64,000 bases of DNA, taken from assembly GCA_947683425.1 (NCBI GenBank), contig CANTUQ010000161.1, positions 806,001 to 870,000 of the forward strand. The letters are read 5' to 3'. Below are positions 47,964 through 59,580 of the stretch, one piece after another (position 1 is the stretch's first letter; every line of letters begins with the position of its first letter). The position numbers and the translations under genes were made by a program. This DNA is from Excoecaria cochinchinensis. Taxonomy: Eukaryota; Streptophyta; Magnoliopsida; Malpighiales; Euphorbiaceae. The notes beneath the pieces are model-generated. The model saw nothing but the letters and a program-made list of their open reading frames with translations, ran no database searches and was not told the DNA's origin.

Positions 47964-48723
47964 TGGGGAACTCATACATATAGCATATAATTTATCACAC
48001 ATCAGAATCATCATACAGAACATGCTAATAATCATGCCAGATCAACCATTACTATATTCAATCATAAGGCATCAATTACTTATTCACATTTCCATACTTC
48101 CTTATATCACAGTCATTTCTGTTTATATTTAATTAACTTTTAGCCGATTAACCAATTAGCCTTTTTGCCACTTTGCCTGCAACTCAATGACGCGGATAAC
48201 GGGTATCGCATCGGTATCTCTCAGATACCAGTAATCTCATCGAGACTACTTTTTCACATTTAGCACCTTCTGGTGCTTCATATCACATTAGTACCTTCTG
48301 GTACTTTTCATCATTCCACATATAACACAATCCAGTAAGGATAATCGCATTGTGATTCCCATGGAATCAGACACATTTAACGCATGGGGCTGCAGCACTT
48401 GACCCTATAGGCATGCCTAACTATCCACTACTTGACTCGCAGGCTTAAGTTGTTAAACACTTATTCAGTTCACTTTTCACTTTACACATTGGTATTAGCA
48501 CACAGCCATACATTTCATTTGCATATTCACAATGCTTTCAAATTCAGTCTTCACATTCAATATTCACATAACTTATCACATTCAGAAGTCATCATAGTTG
48601 TATGCATTTGTAGTTCACTTAACACATATACATTACTTACTCATGCCGTCCTTCATTTCAGCTTAAAGCCATGCCATTTGAATGACCAAACACATTAGGA
48701 TTATATTGCCAAAACAGGGTGGG

Positions 48724-49049
48724 TCACGGTCACAATGGATTTCATTGTCACCGTGACATATTGAAGTCCAAAACAGAATGCAAATTGGGGACATGTCACG
48801 GTCACAACCAATTTCATTGTCACCGTGATGTGTTCCCAACTCTCGGCAGAATGCAACCTGAGGGTATGTCACGGTCACAATGAATCCCATTGTCACCGTG
48901 ACATATTCTCACTTTGCAAAACAGAATGCTCCCTTGGGTACCTCACGGTCACAATGAAGTTCATTGTCACCGTGACATACCAAAATCCATTAGGCAGAAT
49001 TGAACTCAAGCATACCTCACGGTCACAATGGATTTCATTATCACCGTGA
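48724..49049 (-). repeat. Five 33-bp hairpins in the Tekay 5' LTR
   Basis: Same array as at 41539-41864, offset by 7185 bases. The two LTRs differ by single G/A changes in the fourth and fifth hairpins (CATTATCACC against CATTGTCACC). Confidence 0.9.
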
Positions 49050-50022
49050 CCTATGCAAAAACCCCATAACATGGTTATGTTTTTCAGTCCATTTCTTCCT
49101 TCTCATTAAGACTTCAAATCTCATTCTCACTTTTGGCAATTAACCCAGATACATCAACCACACAATCAATAACACATACCTGATTTTCCCTTCTTGTTTG
49201 GCATTCAATAATAGTGCAAATCATAATCACTTTCAAGCACTTTATCACAATCATATTGCTACTATACTCATACAATTTAGCATCACATAATTCATGCTCA
49301 ACCTTCAATTTCACATATCATGCAATTCAGTTCAAAACCCTATTTAACCAACACTAATCACATATTCATACAATTAGGGTTTGTTCCCAAACCTCGTCGC
49401 CTTAGCTCCTAATTACGACGGACGCTCGGCTCGCCGATTACAGCCTTTCCTTTATCTCTCTTCACTTCTTCAGCTAACAAAACAACACAGATACTCAAGC
49501 TCAAACTCAAACCAATAATATCCCATCCAAACCAGCTCAACCAAGAAGAAAGAGTAGAAGATGAGAATATGCACTTATTCACTTACCTCTTAGGTTTAAC
49601 CCTTAATTCTTGAGCAACTTAACATCAATATACTTACCCTTCTTTAACACTCACTCCAACGCAAGAAAGAAAAGAGAAGAACACAGAAAATTGCTAAATT
49701 ACACAAATGAAACTCTTCCCTTCCCTTAACTCACTCTTGCATGCAAAGGTGTAGGTGGCATCCTCTCAAGAAGCCACACGGAAACCACTTCCTCTAATAT
49801 GCCTCCACTTTCCATTAAATCAAATTATTTTATTCTTAGCTAATCCTTCCTTTAACTAGTTAATCAGCCTTTAACTCATGCTTAGCACAAACATTCATAA
49901 TCACCATTTAACCCCTTAACTATACTGCTTTCTTTCAATTAAATCCAATCCTACACATTCAATCCACTCACTCACATGCCAAATTAGGTTAATTCTCTTA
50001 GGGTACAAATCCGGCCATGACA

Positions 50023-50464
50023 ATCCCAATGGAACATTGAGATGGTCCTCTAACCTCGTTGAGCCTAAGACCAGAGTAGGTTCGGGACTTCTCATTTATT
50101 CATACCTTGGTTAATATTATAACTGAGTTTTGAATTTATCATTTCATCCAATTTCTCATTCAATGCAATTAATTAAAGCGCAAGTCATCCATACAAGGAA
50201 AGCAGTAAATGGGCATAAAATAGAAAATTATGGGCATAAATTACAACAAAACTAGGGGCAGAATACAACCCCCACTGTAAATAACGTGCGAATCATGAAC
50301 AAATCGGGAAATTCATAAAGCATGAAGACATTGGTCCTCGCATGCACATTTATTAAAAAAATAAGTTTAAAATGTCAATTTTATTTGGCTAAAAACAGGA
50401 CATTGGTCCTCAGTTATTAATGAAAATCTCAATTCAATTACTATAAAATATTTGACCATTTTAT
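50023..50464 (-). repeat. Ogre-3 LTR, distal part, fused to RT
   Basis: After the Tekay target duplication the complement of an Ogre LTR resumes (CTAAGACCAGAGTAGGTTCG, GGACTTCTCATTTATTCATA, GACATTGGTCCTCGCATGCA). It runs into the RT frame at about 50460, without RNase H or integrase between. The join is a deletion breakpoint. Confidence 0.6.
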
Positions 50465-51547
50465 TTTAGCAGGATTAAGAGGCTTGACTGGCTTTGGCGG
50501 TCTCAGAACTGGTGGACTCAGCAAATACTCTCTGATAGTGTCAAAAGCTCTCTGACAATCTTCGTTCCACACTACAGGTTGGTCTTTTCTGAGTAGCTTG
50601 AAGATCGGCTCACAAATCGAAGTAAGCTTGGGGATAAACCTGCTGACATACTGCAATTTACCTAGAAAGCTTCTGATATCCTTTTCCTTTTGAGGCACCA
50701 GCATCTCTCGGATGGCCTTGACCTTATCAAGGTCATTTTCAATTCCTCTCTGGCTGACTACGTGTCCTAACAGCTTCCCTGAGGTGACACCAAAGATACA
50801 CTTCTTGGGGTTTAACCACAAGTTGTACTTACCAATTATCTGAAAGAACTTTTCTAGAGCCTCGAAGTGACCTTCTCTGGTGGCTGACTTGATCATCATA
50901 TCATCCACGTAAACTTCTACCTCCTTGTGGATCAAGTCATCTAGAATCCTTGTTGCCATTCTTTAATAAGTCGCACCTACGTTCTTCAAACCAAACGGCA
51001 TTACCCTGTAAGCGAATGTCCCCCACTCTGTGATGAAAGCTATTTTAATCCGGTCGGCTATCTTATTGAGAATATGATTGTAGCCTGCGTAACCGTCCAC
51101 AAAAATGTACATCATACAAGCAGCTGCGCTGTCCACTAGCACGTCTATGAGGGGCAATGGAAAGTTATCCTTTGGACAAGCCTTATTCAGGTCTCGATAG
51201 TCTACACATACCCTTACCTTGCCGTTTTTCTTGGCTACCGGGACAACGTTGGCTAGCCAGGTTGGGTACTGTACCTCAATTAGGAACTTGGCTTCGATCT
51301 GCTTGTGAATCTCTTCCTTCACCTTATCCGCCCATTCTGGCCTGAGCCTCCTCAACTTCTGCTTGATAGGCTTACAGTCTAACTACGTCAAGATGGCGTG
51401 TTCTGCGATTTCCCGGTCCACTGCTGGCATATCTTCGTAGGTCCAGGTAAAGACTTTTTCATGTTTTCTTAATATTCTCTGAAACTTTTCTCGCTCTTCA
51501 GGAGTTATATTAGATGCTATTAAGATTTCTTTCAGATTTTTCGAGGT
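50465..51547 (-). pseudogene. pol: Ogre-3 reverse transcriptase
   Basis: Minus-strand frame with KVRVCVDYRDLNKACPKDNF, TEWGTFAYRVMPFGLKNVGA and YVDDMMIKS (about 50900), ending near PPVLRPPKPVKPL where the LTR fusion begins. It is collinear and highly similar to Ogre-1 10487-11500. A TAA at 50965-50963 lies where Ogre-1 has CAA, and a TAG lies near 51384. The frame is otherwise kept. RNase H is deleted. Confidence 0.8.
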
Positions 51548-52670
51548 TCAAAGATTAAATGGAGTAGCATCAGTTGAATCAATATCAAATATAGATGGAC
51601 TATGATCATGATCATGCATAATGAAATTATCAAAAACATCACACAAGTAAGCAAAATTGTTCACTTTATTGATAGAACTAAAAACGTCATTAACATTATT
51701 AAAAAGTTCTGGAGTAAAAAGAAAATCTAAACTATTCTCTTCTTCCTCTTCCACCGGCTCAACTGTTGAAGCTGACGGCTTTGCATCAATCTGCCTTTTT
51801 GGAGTTTCTGCAGCAACCCCCTGTGTGGCTTCTTCTACCATTGCCTTTCCCTTCAGTTGGGTAGTCACCAACCTCTCAGTGATAACCTCCTTGGGCGCTT
51901 CTCGGTCCCAAACTATTTCCCCAGTTATGATTTTTTCATCCCAAGAGCCCTCTGCTGGCTTGATTAATCCGATGTCCCAGTCAAAAACATCATTAAAAAC
52001 CTCAAACCCCGGTACAATCCTTCCATCAACCCATTGAGGCTCAGCTTCCCCCGTGTAGGCACACGCTGCAGTGGTCGGTACAAAGCTCTTCCTGATATGG
52101 GGCACTTCACCCACTGGCTTCTTACCCTTCTTTAAGGCACCCTTATATCTGAGGCCCCTCCTATCCTTCTGACCTCTAGTAGCAATGGCCGTAGGTGATC
52201 CCTGAGAGTTCTTGCCCAGACCTGCGCCAGGGAGGAATGACATCCTCCTCATCATATTTAGCACTTGGGGGCTTCCTTCCACCTGCTCCTCCCCATCTAT
52301 CACAGCGATGTGGAATCCACTAAAAGGTTGCCTGGCATTCTCCAAGATAAAGACCTGGTTCTCCCTTGCAGCCCTTATGGTCACAACTTGCCCCTCCTGA
52401 GGAATCTTGACCATCTGATGTAGAGTAGAGGGGGCTCCCCCCACCTTATGGAACCATGGCCTTCCCAAAAGGACTGAAAAGTTAGCGGGGATAGGCCGGA
52501 CTACAAACTCTACTTTCGTTTCCATTGGTTCGGCCTTGACTACCGCTTTGGATGTCTCGGAAGCCTGCCTTCGTGAATTATCATAAGCCGTGATTGTTAG
52601 ATCAGACTTAGCCAGCATATCCTCATTCACCCCGAAAGTTGCCATCGCCACTAGCGGGCACCCATTAATT
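51548..52670 (-). pseudogene. pro: Ogre-3 protease (C-terminal part) and linker
   Basis: Open for over 370 codons. It starts inside protease at CPLVAMATFGVNEDMLAKSD, then FSVLLGRPWFHKVGG, the G-patch-like FLPGAGLGKNSQG, and FVPTTAACAYTGEAEPQWVD. The catalytic Asp-x-Gly segment is absent because the Athila LTR starts at 52671. The first residues of the longest frame (beyond 52670) come from that LTR. It aligns to Ogre-1 9280-10440. Confidence 0.75.
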
Positions 52671-54050
52671 GATGAATGATATGAGCTTAAATAGCTCATT
52701 ATTAATCCATATTTTATGGTTAGAAGTGATATTTTAAGTGTTTTTATTTGTTAGTATTAGGTGTGCTTTATGTTTTTGTTTGAGTTTTGTGCGTAGGAGG
52801 ACAATGGAGAAAAGATGGAGAAAATGGAGAAAAATAGCCAAAATGAGCCAAGGAAGAAGAGCTTCTATCGCGACCGCGATAGTGGCGCGATCGCGACAGA
52901 ATGCGCTAAGGGAACCCAAAGAAGAAGAGAAAAAAAGAAAGAAGAAGCACTGTCGCGACCAAGGGTGGCGTCGCAAGGTCGTGACGGGGCGCGGAGCAAG
53001 CAAATGCGAGAAAGGTGGAGCAATGAAAGAGGCGCGCTCTGTCGCGAGCGCGACGATGTCGCGATCGCGACAGAGAGATCCGTTAGAGACAAAAGTTCAA
53101 ATTTCACTTTGAAGAGTTATGCCTTTCCACCAATAATTGCAATCCTTACCAAGAGACATATGAGGAGACATAATTAGAACAATATAAATATTATTATTAA
53201 CTATAATTTTAATATAGAACATATTATTTTTAGTAAAATTTCTGTAAGTTAAGTTAGTTCTTTCATTCTTTTAGTTTAATTTTCTTAAGTAGAGTTCATG
53301 TATTGAAGAGAAGATAGTATACAAAGAAGAATACTACCTTTGGTGACTTGAAAAGGGTTGAGAAATCTCCTTCTTCATTTCTTATCTTTTTATTCTTCTT
53401 TGTAACTTTTGTGATGAAAATTCTGAACTTGAATATCCAATATCAAATATTTTATTGTTCATATTAATTCATGTGTTCTTGCTTGTAGAATTTTATATTG
53501 GTATATTATTTATGATCATTATAAGTTTGAGTTTGATTGAGAAATGAATTCATTCTTACATCTAATTGGAAATTCATCATTAAGATATCATTTGAGAAAT
53601 CATAATATTGAAATGGTTGCTATAAGTTGTGACTTAACCGAAGATTTGCATATATATTCATCTAGTTCTTGAATGAAAGTTTGGAATTAGACTTATATGT
53701 GTATGTTTTAGGCAAACCTATTTATGTCGAGAGAGTAAGTTGGAAATTTATTCAACTTGGCTTGCATAACAAGAATACTACAATCATTAAGAACAATTAA
53801 TTCAAGTTCCATTTTTATACTTAGCATCATTAATCTTTCTATCTTCTTTGACTATCATTAACTAGGTTTATTTAGTTTAAATGTTAGATTAGTTTAAAAT
53901 TAACTTTCACATTATTTGACCATTGTAAACAAGATTAAAATTAGGTAGTAATAGTGTATAAATCACGTTCCTCGTGGGATCGACATCTTAAGTACTATTG
54001 CGATACACCGTATACTTGCGGTATATAGCATATATAGAAAATGCTCAACA
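52671..54050 (+). repeat. 5' LTR of the Athila element
   Basis: TGATGAATGATATGAGCTTA...AATGCTCAACA, 1380 bp, followed by the spacer AGTTTT and the PBS. It contains a TCGCGA palindrome cluster (52866-53073). Frames reading through the cluster on both strands are not regarded as genes. Confidence 0.8.
52866..53073 (+). repeat. TCGCGA palindrome cluster in the Athila LTR
   Basis: Includes the perfect 16-base palindrome TGTCGCGATCGCGACA at 53057-53072, CTGTCGCGAGCGCGACGA just before it, GGCGCGATCGCGACAGA (about 52884), ATCGCGACCGCGATAG (52868) and ACTGTCGCGACC (52949). The 16-mer is identical to two copies in LTR C. Confidence 0.9.
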
Positions 54051-54056
54051 AGTTTT

Positions 54057-54074
54057 TGGCGCCGTTGCTGGGGA
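54057..54074 (+). other. Primer-binding site of the Athila element
   Basis: TGGCGCCGTTGCTGGGGA, six bases after the LTR. One mismatch to the TGGCGCCGTTGCCGGGGA site complementary to tRNA-Asp used by Athila. Confidence 0.85.
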
Positions 54075-54202
54075 ACGGTTGATTTTGCCATTATGAAACT
54101 TGATTTATGATTTTGGATTACAATATTTTGTTTGTTTTAATTTGTTAGTTTGTTTAGTTTAACTTTGTGTTTTGTTTTTGGTTTACAGGATTTGAAAAGT
54201 TC

Positions 54203-56000
54203 ATGCCTAGTACAAGGAGTTCTTTAGAAGAGCTTGAACCCTTAAATCCTGAAATTGAAAGGTTTTTGTCAAGTAACCGGAAATCCAATAGAAAGAAGAA
54301 CAAAAATAGGAGATCAATTATCATGGCTGAAGAACAAAATCCGCCAAGATTGATGGACTTTGCTACACCTTCCTTGAGTGGTGCTCAACAAGGAGTGGTA
54401 AGGCCCATGGTAAATGCAAATCAATTTGAGATTAAACCTTCACTCTTACAAATGATTCAAAATAGTATACAATTCTATGGTTTGGCAAATGAGGATCCTA
54501 ATGCTCATTTGGCCAACTTTCTTGAGATATGTGATACCTTTAAGATAAATGGGGTTTCGTCTGATGCAATCAAGCTTAGGCTTTTTCCATTCACTTTGAA
54601 GGATAAAGCCAAGGCTTGGTTGAATTCATTAACAAGGGGATCTATAACCACTTGGGACCAATTGGCCCAAGTATTTTTATTAAAATACTTTCCCTTAGCC
54701 AAAACTGCAAAAATCATAAAGGATATCACTACGTTTGTTCAAAATAACAATGAATCATTATATGAGTCTTGGGAAAGATGCAAGGAATTGTAAAGGATGT
54801 GTCCACACCATAACCTGCCAAGGGAGCTGTTGATGCAAATATTCTACAATGGAGTTAATCCTACCATAAGAGGAACTATTGATGCTGCTGCTGGAGGTTC
54901 TTTAATGAGAAAAACTACTGAAGCAGCATTTGAATTGTTGGAGGAAATGTCCATGAACAACTGCATATGGCCTACCGAGAGAACTAGAGAATCAAATTCT
55001 ACTAATGTGAGGGGAGTTCATGCACTTGATTCAGTTGTTGCATTGCAAGCTCAAGTGGACGCTTTGACTCACAAACTCAATAATTTTGGTGTGGGAGGTA
55101 GTCAGCCAAGTGGATGCAATATTTGTGGACAACAAGGTCATACAAGTGAGGTATGTAATTTGGGCATAAATAGTACGGAGGAACAAGTTAGCTTCATCCA
55201 AGGGCAAGGAAGAGGTAACCCATATTCAAATAAATATAACCCTGGATGGAGGAACCATCCAAACTTTTCTTGGGGAAATAGTAACAACCAAAATAGGGGT
55301 GTAAGTTTTCAACAACCTCAAGATAGGTTTGGGGCCTTAGAAGTTAAAATGGATAGGTTCTTGGAGGGGATTAATATGAAATTTAACTCACAAGAAGAGA
55401 ACCAAAAGAGGCTGGAAAATAAGTTTGATCAGATCACAAAGAATCAAGCCTCATCCATACATAATTTAGAAGTACAAATTGGGCAATTAGCAAAGGCTTT
55501 ACCCTCAAGGTTACAAGGTACTTTACCAAGTAATATGAAGGAGAATCCAAGGGAACATTTGAAAGCCATAAATTTGAGATCAGGTAAATCTTACACCAAT
55601 GAATTTGTTATTACTAACAAGGGTGGAGATGTGCAGGAAAATAAAGAGAAAACTGACTCTTCTGTCGCGAGCGCGATGCCTGTCGCTATCGCGATAGAGG
55701 AGAGGCCGACCAATGTTGCAGGCGCAATACCAGGTGTGAGCGCGACAGTAGGAGGAGAGCCTTCTGTCATGATCGCGACACCTGTGGCGGGCGCGATAGA
55801 AGGGGCATCTAAGGCAAATTTTCCTAAGGCATTTCAACCTCGCCCACCGTTTCCTCAACGCCTAAAGAGACAAAACCAAGATAAGCAATTTCAATCTTTT
55901 ATAGATAAATTGAAGCATTTGCACATTAATTTGAATTTTATTGAGGCCATAACACAAATTCCTAACTATGCAAAATTTCTTAAAGATTTAATATCTAAGA
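54203..56000 (+). pseudogene. gag: Athila gag and gag-protease linker
   Basis: The ATG at 54203 (MPSTRSSLEELEPLNPEIER) is the best start; the longer frame upstream lacks an ATG. The capsid core has LLQMIQNSIQFYGLANEDPN and ICDTFKINGVSSDAIKLRLF. A TAA at 54791-54793 is the only break, and the same frame continues. The zinc knuckle CNICGQQGHTSEVC (C-X2-C-X4-H-X4-C) is at 55115-55156. The linker includes an Ala/Ile/Val-rich segment at 55663-55800 encoded by TCGCGA palindromes. Confidence 0.8.
55663..55800 (+). repeat. In-frame TCGCGA palindrome block inside Athila gag-pol
   Basis: TCTGTCGCGAGCGCGATGCC, TGTCGCTATCGCGATAGAG, TGAGCGCGACAG, TCTGTCATGATCGCGACACC and GTGGCGGGCGCGATAG in about 140 bases. 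The reading frame stays open (ASAMPVAIAIEERP, then VMIATPVAGAIEGAS). Composition differs sharply from the AT-rich flanks. Confidence 0.85.
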
Positions 56001-57374
56001 AAAGAAGTTGGGAGGATATATTCACCATTGCATTGACTGAGGCATGTAGTTCCATAATCACAAATAATTTGCCTACAAAGCTTAAGGATAATGGTAGTTT
56101 TACTATTCCATATACCTTAGGGGATGTTGAGTTTCCTAAGTGTTTGTGTGATTTGGGGGCAAGTATTAATCTCATGCCTTTATCTATCTTTAAAAAGTTG
56201 GGTTTGGATTATGTTAAACCTACTTCCATGGTTTTGCAATTAGCTGATCAATCTATTAAGAAACCATATGGAATAGTGGAAGATGTGCTTGTAAAAGTGG
56301 ATAAGTTTATATTACCTGCTGAGTTTGTCATCTTAGATTTTTCATATGATGAGAAATGCCCCTTGATATTGGGTAGACCCTTCATGAGGACTGGTAGGGC
56401 TTTAGTTGATGTCTATGAGGGCAAATTAGTTTTAAGAGTAGGGGATGACAGTGTTGAGTATCAAATGGATAAGGCGCTAAAATACCCCATGGATGAAAAT
56501 GTGTGCATGAAAATAGATATCATTGATTCGTGTGTTGTGGAGGTATTAGAAAATGCAAGAGACGAGGAAGTTCAAATGGAAGATGAAGTTCATGAAGAGG
56601 TGGAGCAAGAAAGCTTAAGGCCAGAACCTCTTTATCGAAATGAAGCACCTTTGCCACCTTCAATTGTAAGTCCTCCAAATGTTGATCTTAAGGAACTACC
56701 AAATCATTTGAGGTACGCTTTTCTTGGTCCTAATCAAACTTTGCCTATTACTACTTCCAACAAACTTAATAATGAACAAGAGTATGCATTATTAGAAGTT
56801 GTTATGAAAAGGATAAAAAGCATTGGATGGAAAATATCTGATTTGAAAGGTATTAGTCCTAATGTTGTCATGCATAGGATAAACATGGAAGATGTATGTC
56901 AACCTAAGGCTGAGAGACAAAGAAGGCTTAACCCTAACATGAAAGAGGTAGTGAAAAAAGAAGTTATTAAGTTGCTAGTTGCTGGGATTATTTATCCAAT
57001 TTCGAATAGTGATTTGGTGAGTCCAATACATTGTGTTCCAAAGAAGGGGGGTATGAAGGTAGTAAAGAATGAGAATGGTGATTTAATTCCAACTAGAACC
57101 ACCACCAGTTGGAGGGTGTGTATAGATTATAGGAAGCTAAATTTGGCCACTAGAAAGGATCATTTTCCTTTACCATTTATTGACCAAATGCTAGAAAGAA
57201 TTGTTGGCCATTCTCATTACTGTTTTCTTGATGGATATTCAGGGTATTTCCAAATCTTTATCTACCCTAGTGACCAAGAGAAGACCACATTTACTTGTCC
57301 TTATGGGACCTTTGCTTATAGGCGAATGCCTTTTGGGCTTTATAATGCCCCAGCCACTTTTCAAAGATGTATGA
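56001..57374 (+). CDS. pol: Athila protease and first half of RT
   Basis: Open frame. Protease: FPKCLCDLGASINLMPLSIF with the catalytic DLGAS at 56150-56164 and CPLILGRPFM about 200 bases later. RT: WRVCIDYRKLNLATRKDHF, YCFLDGYSGYFQIFIYPSDQ, CPYGTFAYRRMPFGLYNAPA, ending at FQRCMM where LTR C enters. The catalytic Asp pair lies on the other side of the insertion, at 60052. Confidence 0.8.
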
Positions 57375-58524
57375 TGTCACACCCCGTTTGCCCCCTAGTT
57401 GAATGAGTCATATATGTATGTGTGTACATTTTCATAAGTTATGTGTAATAAGGACATTTTGGTAATATTGCATAAATTGGGGTTTTTCTGGTGCGTGTGG
57501 TGTGTTTGGCACTATGGTGCTAATTAGTTGAGATAAATTTGTGTGTGCATGAGTGCACCATAGTAGGATATGCACTAGTGGATTAATTGTGTGTATGCAT
57601 TTGCACTTGTGTAGGGTGTGTATGATTTGGGAGAATCTTGTGTGTGTTGCTCACATATATGTAGGATGCATTATTAGAATGTCTCATTGTGTGTATGTGA
57701 TGCACTAGGTTAGGGTGTGAGTAAGTAATCTCCTCCACTAGATGATTGACATGTGTAAAGTGGGAAAGAGAAAAAGATGAAAAGGGAAAAATCAGATTTT
57801 TGAAACCCATTTCCCGTTCTTCCTTCTTCTCCTTCTTCTTCTTCCCCTTTTCCACTCTCTTAAGTGCCCTAGCTTAGATTCAAGCCTCTAGTGGTGGAAA
57901 TTAATCACTTCATAGCATTTTAGAGGTAAATCTACTGCATTTATTCTCATTTTCTTCATTTGATTCTTCATCTTCTTCTCTTTTTCTTATTTCGGAATTG
58001 GGTTGAAGTTTTGGGTTTTGTGTTTGTGTATTGTGTTGTTTTGTTCCTAGTTGAGCCTCCCCGGGATCCTAAAGGCAAGGAAGTTGCTGGATCTAGTGGA
58101 ACTAAGCACTAAGAGCTAAGGATTTTGAAGGTTTGGGAATTTCTTGCTTTTGCATGTGAATATGTTCATGTATGTGTTTTGATGATTTCTTGGAATTAGG
58201 TTGTTAGATGTTCCTTATTTTGATGTATATGATATGGGTATTTGCTTTGAAGTGTGGATCTTGCAAAGGCATGAGTTAATTAGGGTAATTTTAGAATGGG
58301 TGTGGTTTGATGCATAAATTGGGTTTTTGATTGATTCTTGGAATTGAATGTGTAAGACGATGGATTGTATGAAGTTTAATGTAAATAAATGTTGTATTAT
58401 GGTTGATTATGTTAATGAATGGCTGGATTTAAGGTAAGTAACCTTGGACTGAGATTTGTGTGGTTGAATGAGAATTTGGAAGAGGAAAATCTGCAGAATT
58501 TCTGCAGATTTTTGAAGTCCCGAC

Positions 58525-58872
58525 GCTGTCGCGATTGTGACAGAGAGCGGTGTTGGGAGCTTTGCTGTCACGAGCACGCGATGCCGTCGCGAGCTCGCGA
58601 CAACTGAAGTGATGTGTACCCTCTGTCGCGATCGCGACAAATGTCGCGATCGCGACAGAGCGTATTGTTGGCCAACTGTTATCGTGAGCACGCGACTCGT
58701 CGCGAGCCCGTGACAGCATCAATTGTCCTCTGTCGCGATCGCGATGTACGTCGTGAGCGCGACAGAGTCTGGCTCTTCCGTCCTCCTCGCGGTCGCGAAG
58801 TCCGTCGCTCGCACGCATCGAAGAGACTCCGGTCTCTGTCGCGAGCGCCACAGACGCCGCGAGCGCGACAGT
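58525..58872 (+). repeat. TCGCGA palindrome cluster in LTR C
   Basis: Two perfect TGTCGCGATCGCGACA palindromes at 58624-58639 and 58642-58657. Together with flanking CTC/GAG they form one near-perfect 40-base palindrome (58621-58660). Others: CGTCGCGAGCTCGCGACAA (58585), CTGTCGCGATCGCGATG (58730), CGTCGTGAGCGCGACAGAG (58750), CTGTCGCGAGCGCCACAG (58837) and GCCGCGAGCGCGACAG (58856). Many variants are CpG-transition forms. Confidence 0.9.
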
Positions 58873-59561
58873 TCCTTGCTTGCTAATTGAGTTCTCTTCT
58901 TTGCGTGAGGTTTGAACTTCCGTTTCTTTTGACAGTTATGGGAATTATGCTTGGTATTTTATGAACATGGAAATATGATATGATTATGCACATATACGAT
59001 GATGATTTTGGAAATTATGAAATGGATTGAATGACTTATGTATGACCTGCTAGAGTCTAGTAAGTGGATAGTTAGGCATGCCTAATAGAGTCTTTGCTGC
59101 AGCTTCTGTTTTCTGTTTGGACCCCGATCAGGTCCTCAAATGGTTCCTCGCGAACCCTTATCCGAAAGGATCTTGTTTAAGATCCCCCTTTGTAATGTTT
59201 TGTAAAAGTTAAATAAAAATTGTTTTATCGGGTCGTACCCGTAAAGTACTATCCGTATCGGCTCGTACCCGTAAAGTACTGTCCTTATACTCGTTATCCA
59301 CTCCCTCGGGTCAGCAGGTGTTTTGTATGAATTTTTATATGGGAAACATATGCTATCCTTATGGATTCAATGGTGGAAATGTAATCTGTTATGAGAATAT
59401 GATTATTGTTATGAATCTTTTGATGGATGGCTTTATGTATGTGAGCATGAGTTTATTATTATTATCATGCCATGATTATCGTTTGTAAATGAAGTACGCA
59501 TGTGAACTGCCTTGACGACCGTTGTGAATGGTTGTCCTTATGCTATGTGTTTGTTTCCCCA

Positions 59562-59580
59562 CTAAGCGTTTATCGCTTAG
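59562..59580 (+). other. Conserved LTR hairpin (LTR C copy)
   Basis: CTAAGCG-TTTAT-CGCTTAG, after CCCCA and before CACGGTG, 419 bases before the LTR end. Confidence 0.65.

Larger units (their letters stand above)
40368..50022 (-). mobile_element. Complete Tekay-type chromovirus (Ty3/gypsy), young, with broken ORFs
   Basis: 9655 bp, LTRs of 2470 and 2469 bp, TG...CA ends on the minus strand, target duplication ATCCC (40363-40367 and 50023-50027), tRNA-iMet-type PBS, polypurine tract, and gag-protease-RT-RNase H-integrase-chromodomain in order. The chromodomain and LTR modules indicate the Tekay (Del) lineage. I count about ten LTR differences by eye, roughly 0.4 percent, so insertion is recent. 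A TGA at codon 4, a TAA in gag, and a frame change near 43470 prevent a normal polyprotein. Confidence 0.9.
47554..50022 (-). repeat. 5' LTR of the Tekay element
   Basis: Almost identical to 40368-42837. Differences I noticed include GCCCGTTCCC against GCCCGATCCC at the end, TTAATTAACT/TTAATTATCT, GCATCGG/GCATTGG, CTCCAACG/CTCCCACG and GAACACAG/GAACATAG. Confidence 0.9.
40051..52670 (-). mobile_element. Ogre-3: minus-strand Tat/Ogre element, split by Tekay and cut by Athila
   Basis: Right to left: protease and linker (52670-51548), RT (51547-50465), then a direct join to LTR sequence (50460-50023, continued at 40367-40051). RNase H, integrase and 3' untranslated region are deleted. The Tekay element lies inside the LTR. 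The right end stops within protease exactly where the Athila LTR begins, so the gag part should lie beyond the Athila element, outside the window. Confidence 0.65.

Noticed and set aside
54057..54074. tRNA gene fragment
   Set aside because: It matches only the 3' end of tRNA-Asp on the complementary strand and sits at the LTR boundary, so it is a primer-binding site.
58407..58886. ORFs of 60-140 codons on both strands in LTR C
   Set aside because: They run through the TCGCGA palindrome cluster, where symmetry and the lack of TA-rich stops create mirrored frames. Same for 52738-53177 in the Athila LTR.
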